In this document: piece after piece, positions 60,918 through 64,000 of the stretch
Layout of the letters: every line of letters starts with the position of its first letter
How positions within the stretch are numbered: the first letter of the stretch is position 1
NCBI GenBank assembly: GCA_966250325.1
Contig: CBINGY010000018.1
Coordinates: forward strand, 11,622-75,621
Reading direction: 5' to 3'
Length of the DNA: 64,000 nucleotides
DNA from: Jiulongibacter sp966250325
GTDB taxonomy: Bacteria; Bacteroidota; Bacteroidia; Cytophagales; Spirosomataceae
The notes under the pieces: model-generated
What the model was told of the DNA's origin: nothing
Database searches by the model: none
What the model saw: only the letters and a program-made list of their open reading frames with translations
Position numbers and translations under genes: made by a program

Positions 60918-62150
60918 TTGATCCTTCAGTCTGTCCTTTCCTCCTACAAAATGGCCTTCAGCGGACTTCGCCGGGAAGTCTGGCTGCTGAGTCTGGTGGT
61001 TTTGATCAACCGCTGCGGCACCATGGCCATTCCGTTTATGAGTATTTACATCACCGAAGGCATGGGACGCAGCATCGCCGATGCCGGCTGGGTGATCTCC
61101 CTTTTCGGAATAGGGGCTGTGCTGGGAACTCAGACAGGTGGGTATCTGACAGATGTTCTGGGATTCAGAGTGGTACAGATCAGCTCTACCCTACTGGCCG
61201 GAATCACCTTCGTGGCATTCAGTTTTGTCCATGATTTTACCCTACTGTGTGTACTTACCCTGGTGGTCGGTTTCTTTGCCGAAGCGTTCAAACCGGCCAA
61301 TTTCACCGCCATAGCCACCTACGCCAAACCCGAAAACCTCACCCGCAGCTATTCCCTGAACCGGCTTGCCATTAATATCGGATTTAGCCTGGGGGCCACT
61401 CTGGGAGGGCTTCTTGCCGCCATAAATTATCAACTGCTCTTCTGGGTAGAAGGCGGCGTTTACATGCTGGTGGCTCTGCTCATTGCGGTATTACTCCCCT
61501 CCCGCAGACAAGCTCATAAGGAACTCAAATCGTCCCGGGAAAAGCAAACCGTGCTTTCGCCCTGGAAAGACCGCTATTTCATGCAACTGATGTTTTTTCT
61601 CACCGTGTACACCACCTGCTTCATTCTGATGTTCAGGCTGGTGCCGGTGTTCTGGAAAGAGCAATGGCACATCCATGAGGCCAAGATTGGCCTGCTGATG
61701 GGTCTCAATGGCCTCATTATCTCGGTGCTGGAGATGGTGGTGGTCAATTACATGGAAACCCGCAGGTTGCAGGTAAAGTTTGTCTTGTACGGCACCCTTC
61801 TCACCTCGCTCTCCTACCTGTTTCTCATGGTCCAGACAGGCCCTTTACTGGTACTGGCCATTCTTACGGTGATCACCTTCACGTTTGGCGAAATGCTCAC
61901 CTTTCCCTACCTCAATACCCTCACGAGTCTGCGGGCCACCGACCATAACCGCGGGCAGTATGCCGCCATCTACTCGTTTACCTGGTCATTTGCTCAGGTG
62001 ATTGGCCCGGCCGGAGGTGCCTTTCTGGTGGCTCACAGTTCGTATAATGTGTTGTGGATGGTGCTCATGCTGCTGGCCGTGCTTACGCTTGCCGGATTCC
62101 GGTATTTACTTTCGGCCTCCAAAGATTCTTCGCTACCTGGATCGGTTTAG
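60918..62150 (+). CDS. MFS transporter
   Basis: 410 residues with twelve membrane helices. GIGAVLGTQTGGYLTDVLGFR holds the loop 2-3 motif and YSLNRLAINIGFSLGATLGGLLA the fifth-helix region. The start is probably TTG: residues before the first ATG (60951), SVLSSYKMAFSGLRREVW, match the usual N-terminus of this family, and the promoter lies just upstream. Substrate unknown. Confidence 0.85.
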   Translation: MILQSVLSSYKMAFSGLRREVWLLSLVVLINRCGTMAIPFMSIYITEGMGRSIADAGWVISLFGIGAVLGTQTGGYLTDVLGFRVVQISSTLLAGITFVAFSFVHDFTLLCVLTLVVGFFAEAFKPANFTAIATYAKPENLTRSYSLNRLAINIGFSLGATLGGLLAAINYQLLFWVEGGVYMLVALLIAVLLPSRRQAHKELKSSREKQTVLSPWKDRYFMQLMFFLTVYTTCFILMFRLVPVFWKEQWHIHEAKIGLLMGLNGLIISVLEMVVVNYMETRRLQVKFVLYGTLLTSLSYLFLMVQTGPLLVLAILTVITFTFGEMLTFPYLNTLTSLRATDHNRGQYAAIYSFTWSFAQVIGPAGGAFLVAHSSYNVLWMVLMLLAVLTLAGFRYLLSASKDSSLPGSV

Positions 62151-62266
62151 TCAGACTTTCAGAAAATTCGTTGGCGAATCAGCCTCCCAATCATCGGTTT
62201 CGTCTTATTGACTTTGATTGGCCACAAATACTTCGGTTTTTTGTATTTCGAAGTAACGCCTTACGA

Positions 62267-63571
62267 ATGTTGAATAAACTGCTTAGTTCCCTTCTGGTAC
62301 TCGTTCTCTGTTTCTATTTCCCTGTGAAAGCCCAAACCCTCAAAAATGGTCGTCTTACCCTGAATGAATCGGGTACGCACTGGATCAAACTTACCGGGAT
62401 AAGTCAAATCTGGGTACGCTCCATGGAGTACAATCCCGGAACCACCAAATTTGGTTACAGCCATCCCAAAGGTACCGATATCGGCATCAGACGGTACCGC
62501 ATCCAGTTTATGGGTCAGCTTACCGACCGCGTCTTTTTCTACAGCCAGCTGGGTGAAAACAACTTCAGCGATATCAGCGACCGCAAACTCGGGTTCTTTG
62601 TGCACGACGCTCTCGGAGAATACGCCCTGCATCCCGAAAAGCTGAGCATGGGGGTGGGCCTTACGGCCTGGAGCGGCCTTTCCCGCTTCTCGGCACCCTC
62701 GGTAGGCTCTATTCTCGGAGTAGATGCTCCGCTGTTTCTGCAAAGCACCAATGACGTCACCGATCAGTTTCTGCGTAAACTGGCCATCTACGCCAAAGGC
62801 AAGCTCGGCAAACTGGATTACCGCCTTACCATGGCCGATCCCATGGCTATTCAGAAGTCAAACGGGTATAACCCTGCCGTGACAGCTCAATCGAATTTCT
62901 TAGCACGCCCCGCCAAAAAACAATGGAACGGCTATCTGATGTATCAGTTCCTGGATCAGGAAAGCAACCAGACTCCCTACATGAGCGGCACCTATCTGGG
63001 TCAGAAGAAAGTCTTCAATCTGGGAGCAGGTTTTGTTTATCAGCCCGATGCCATGTGGCACCGGGCAGAAAACGGGGCAGATACCGTGCTCACAAACATG
63101 CTGCAGCTGGCCACTGATATCTATTACGACGCCCCCGCCGGGCAAAAGGGAGAAGCCATCTCGCTCTATGGCAATTATACGTACTTCGATTTCGGGCCCG
63201 ACTACCTTCGGATGCTGGGGGTCATGAACCCGGCCAATGGCAACTCCCGGACAGATATTCTGAATGGTGCCGGAAATAATTATCCGGCCTTTGGCACAGG
63301 AACTGTGCTGTATGCTCAGGTAGGCTATAAATTCAAGAATGAGCTTATAGGTAAGACTACGCTCATGCCCTACGCCTCCATCCAACATTGTACGTACGAG
63401 CGTCTTGATGATCCGGTCGACTTTGTGGATGTGGGCGTTAACTGGCTTCTGGCCAGCCATACCTCCAAACTCACCGCCGCCTGGCAAAGCCGCCCCATCT
63501 TTAACACCACCGGTGACCGCATCGACCGCAAAGGCGGGTTGATTGTACAGTATCAGGTGTTTTTTAATTGA
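62267..63571 (+). CDS. Outer-membrane porin-like protein
   Basis: 434 residues. Signal peptide MLNKLLSSLLVLVLCFYFPVKAQ, then a beta-barrel with alternating strands (IRRYRIQFMGQLTDRVFFYSQLG, YRLTMADPMAI, GLIVQYQVFF at the C-terminus, ending in aromatic residues). No TonB plug, so a channel rather than an active transporter. The ATG at 62267 begins the signal; a longer in-frame ORF upstream overlaps the MFS gene and is rejected. The 116-bp gap to MFS is weakly T-rich. Confidence 0.75.
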   Translation: MLNKLLSSLLVLVLCFYFPVKAQTLKNGRLTLNESGTHWIKLTGISQIWVRSMEYNPGTTKFGYSHPKGTDIGIRRYRIQFMGQLTDRVFFYSQLGENNFSDISDRKLGFFVHDALGEYALHPEKLSMGVGLTAWSGLSRFSAPSVGSILGVDAPLFLQSTNDVTDQFLRKLAIYAKGKLGKLDYRLTMADPMAIQKSNGYNPAVTAQSNFLARPAKKQWNGYLMYQFLDQESNQTPYMSGTYLGQKKVFNLGAGFVYQPDAMWHRAENGADTVLTNMLQLATDIYYDAPAGQKGEAISLYGNYTYFDFGPDYLRMLGVMNPANGNSRTDILNGAGNNYPAFGTGTVLYAQVGYKFKNELIGKTTLMPYASIQHCTYERLDDPVDFVDVGVNWLLASHTSKLTAAWQSRPIFNTTGDRIDRKGGLIVQYQVFFN

Positions 63572-63682
63572 TCCTCACGATTCCGTGAGGACATTCCCTC
63601 AAGGTTGCGTGGGGTCTGTCGGTTCTAATTTGGTGCCGAGGGGGACTGTCCGATTGACTTGGGTGCCAAGGGGACTGTCCTG

Positions 63683-63760
63683 CCCGCCTGCCAGTCGGGC
63701 AGGGTCTACGCTCGGACTGACAACTTACTGTCAGTCCGAGCCCTGCCCGCGGCAGGCGGG
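63683..63760. repeat. 78-bp nested palindrome in the tail
   Basis: Three nested stems: CCCGCCTGCC (63683-63692) with GGCAGGCGGG (63751-63760), CGGGCAGGG (63696-63704) with CCCTGCCCG (63741-63749), and CTCGGACTGACA (63711-63722) with TGTCAGTCCGAG (63729-63740) around a 6-base loop. In all, 31 base pairs. Could be an intergenic mobile palindrome or a strong terminator. Confidence 0.7.
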
Positions 63761-63809
63761 GGAGTCGAGACCCTCGTTTTAGCACAAAATCCCCCCCTTC
63801 ACTCCGAAA

Positions 63810-63872
63810 TACCCAGTTTTCCAATTCCCAGTTTCCCAGTTTCCCAATTCCCAGTTTCCCAATTCTCAATTC
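63810..63872. repeat. Tandem repeat of a 7-base unit
   Basis: Alternating CCCAGTTT and CCCAATTC units (7-8 bases) are repeated about eight times. A simple repeat of this kind is prone to copy-number change; no function seen. Confidence 0.65.
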
Positions 63873-64000
63873 CCCCTCCAAATCCTTGGCGGCTTTGCGT
63901 CCTGGCGGTGAATAACGATTTCGGATTTGCGATTTTAGATTGTTGTGTCCCGTCCTAAAATAAGTTTACAGTTATTACTATTGTTAAATTTCTTTTTTTG

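Larger units (their letters stand above)
63572..64000. other. Repeat-rich noncoding tail
   Basis: About 430 bp without a credible gene. A small 8-bp hairpin (TCCTCACG/CGTGAGGA, 63572-63591) follows the porin gene. Next come two copies of a TTGGTGCC-like/GGGACTGTCC unit, a long GC-rich palindrome (63683-63760), and a tandem region of TTCCCAATTCCCAG-like units (about 63810-63872). Confidence 0.6.

Noticed and set aside
62054..62266. N-terminal extension of the porin-like protein
   Set aside because: The extension overlaps the MFS gene, and a proper signal peptide begins at 62267.
1..64000. tRNA, rRNA and known riboswitches
   Set aside because: No cloverleaf, rRNA segment or familiar riboswitch core was noticed by eye; a covariance search would be needed to be sure.

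Overview
The window looks like a chromosome segment of a Bacteroidota bacterium, most likely of the order Cytophagales. Support comes from the many promoters of the Bacteroidota type (-7 element TAnnTTTG, in several places with TTTG or TTG about 20 bases upstream), a SusC/SusD polysaccharide locus, many lipoproteins, a type B ribosomal protein L31 and a DUF4494 protein. Genus and species cannot be decided from the sequence alone. No rRNA, tRNA or CRISPR array was seen.

Layout. 1-10.8 kb: the end of an alcohol dehydrogenase gene, an esterase, then a polysaccharide utilization locus (GH53 endo-galactanase, SusC, SusD, SusE-like protein with three repeats, GH13 amylase). 10.8-16.5 kb: methionine aminopeptidase, ankyrin protein, MarR regulator, META lipoprotein, isocitrate dehydrogenase and a PQQ-type sugar dehydrogenase. 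16.5-23 kb: a tripartite RND efflux operon (adaptor, pump, outer-membrane factor). 23-29 kb: MscS channel, GH30 glycosidase, TatC, GlyA and DUF4494.

29-37.8 kb: an AT-rich insertion in which ten genes, all on the minus strand, are packed between nine imperfect palindromes (six of 131-132 bp, two of 145 bp, one of 55 bp). Each palindrome starts with an AAC-ended core and ends with a GTT-started core. The sequence just outside a GTT core is complementary to the sequence just outside the AAC core at the far end of the same gene segment, not across its own palindrome. That pattern is expected of integron-like gene cassettes, so I read the region as eight cassettes separated by attC-like sites, with no integrase in the window. 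One cassette carries three genes, including a predicted nucleotidyltransferase-NADAR fusion next to DUF2971 and membrane-anchored proteins, a plausible undescribed defence or toxin-antitoxin type unit.

38-47 kb: SerC-like aminotransferase, L31, a toxin-antitoxin pair with a frameshifted toxin, an EamA transporter, a GNAT acetyltransferase preceded by an arginine-rich leader peptide with competing RNA stems, RsgA, a 40-residue secreted protein, a nucleotide-sugar epimerase and the Kup potassium transporter. 47-57.4 kb: enoyl-CoA hydratase, ManD-family dehydratase with a Tat signal, small YjbR and DUF1801 proteins, DoxX, an ArsR regulator with two operator palindromes driving four SRPBCC genes, a five-heme cytochrome, DUF2461 and a DEAD-box helicase. 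57.5-64 kb: a three-gene operon with a PAP2/haloperoxidase-like lipoprotein and an outer-membrane barrel, an MFS transporter, an outer-membrane porin-like protein and a repeat-rich noncoding tail.
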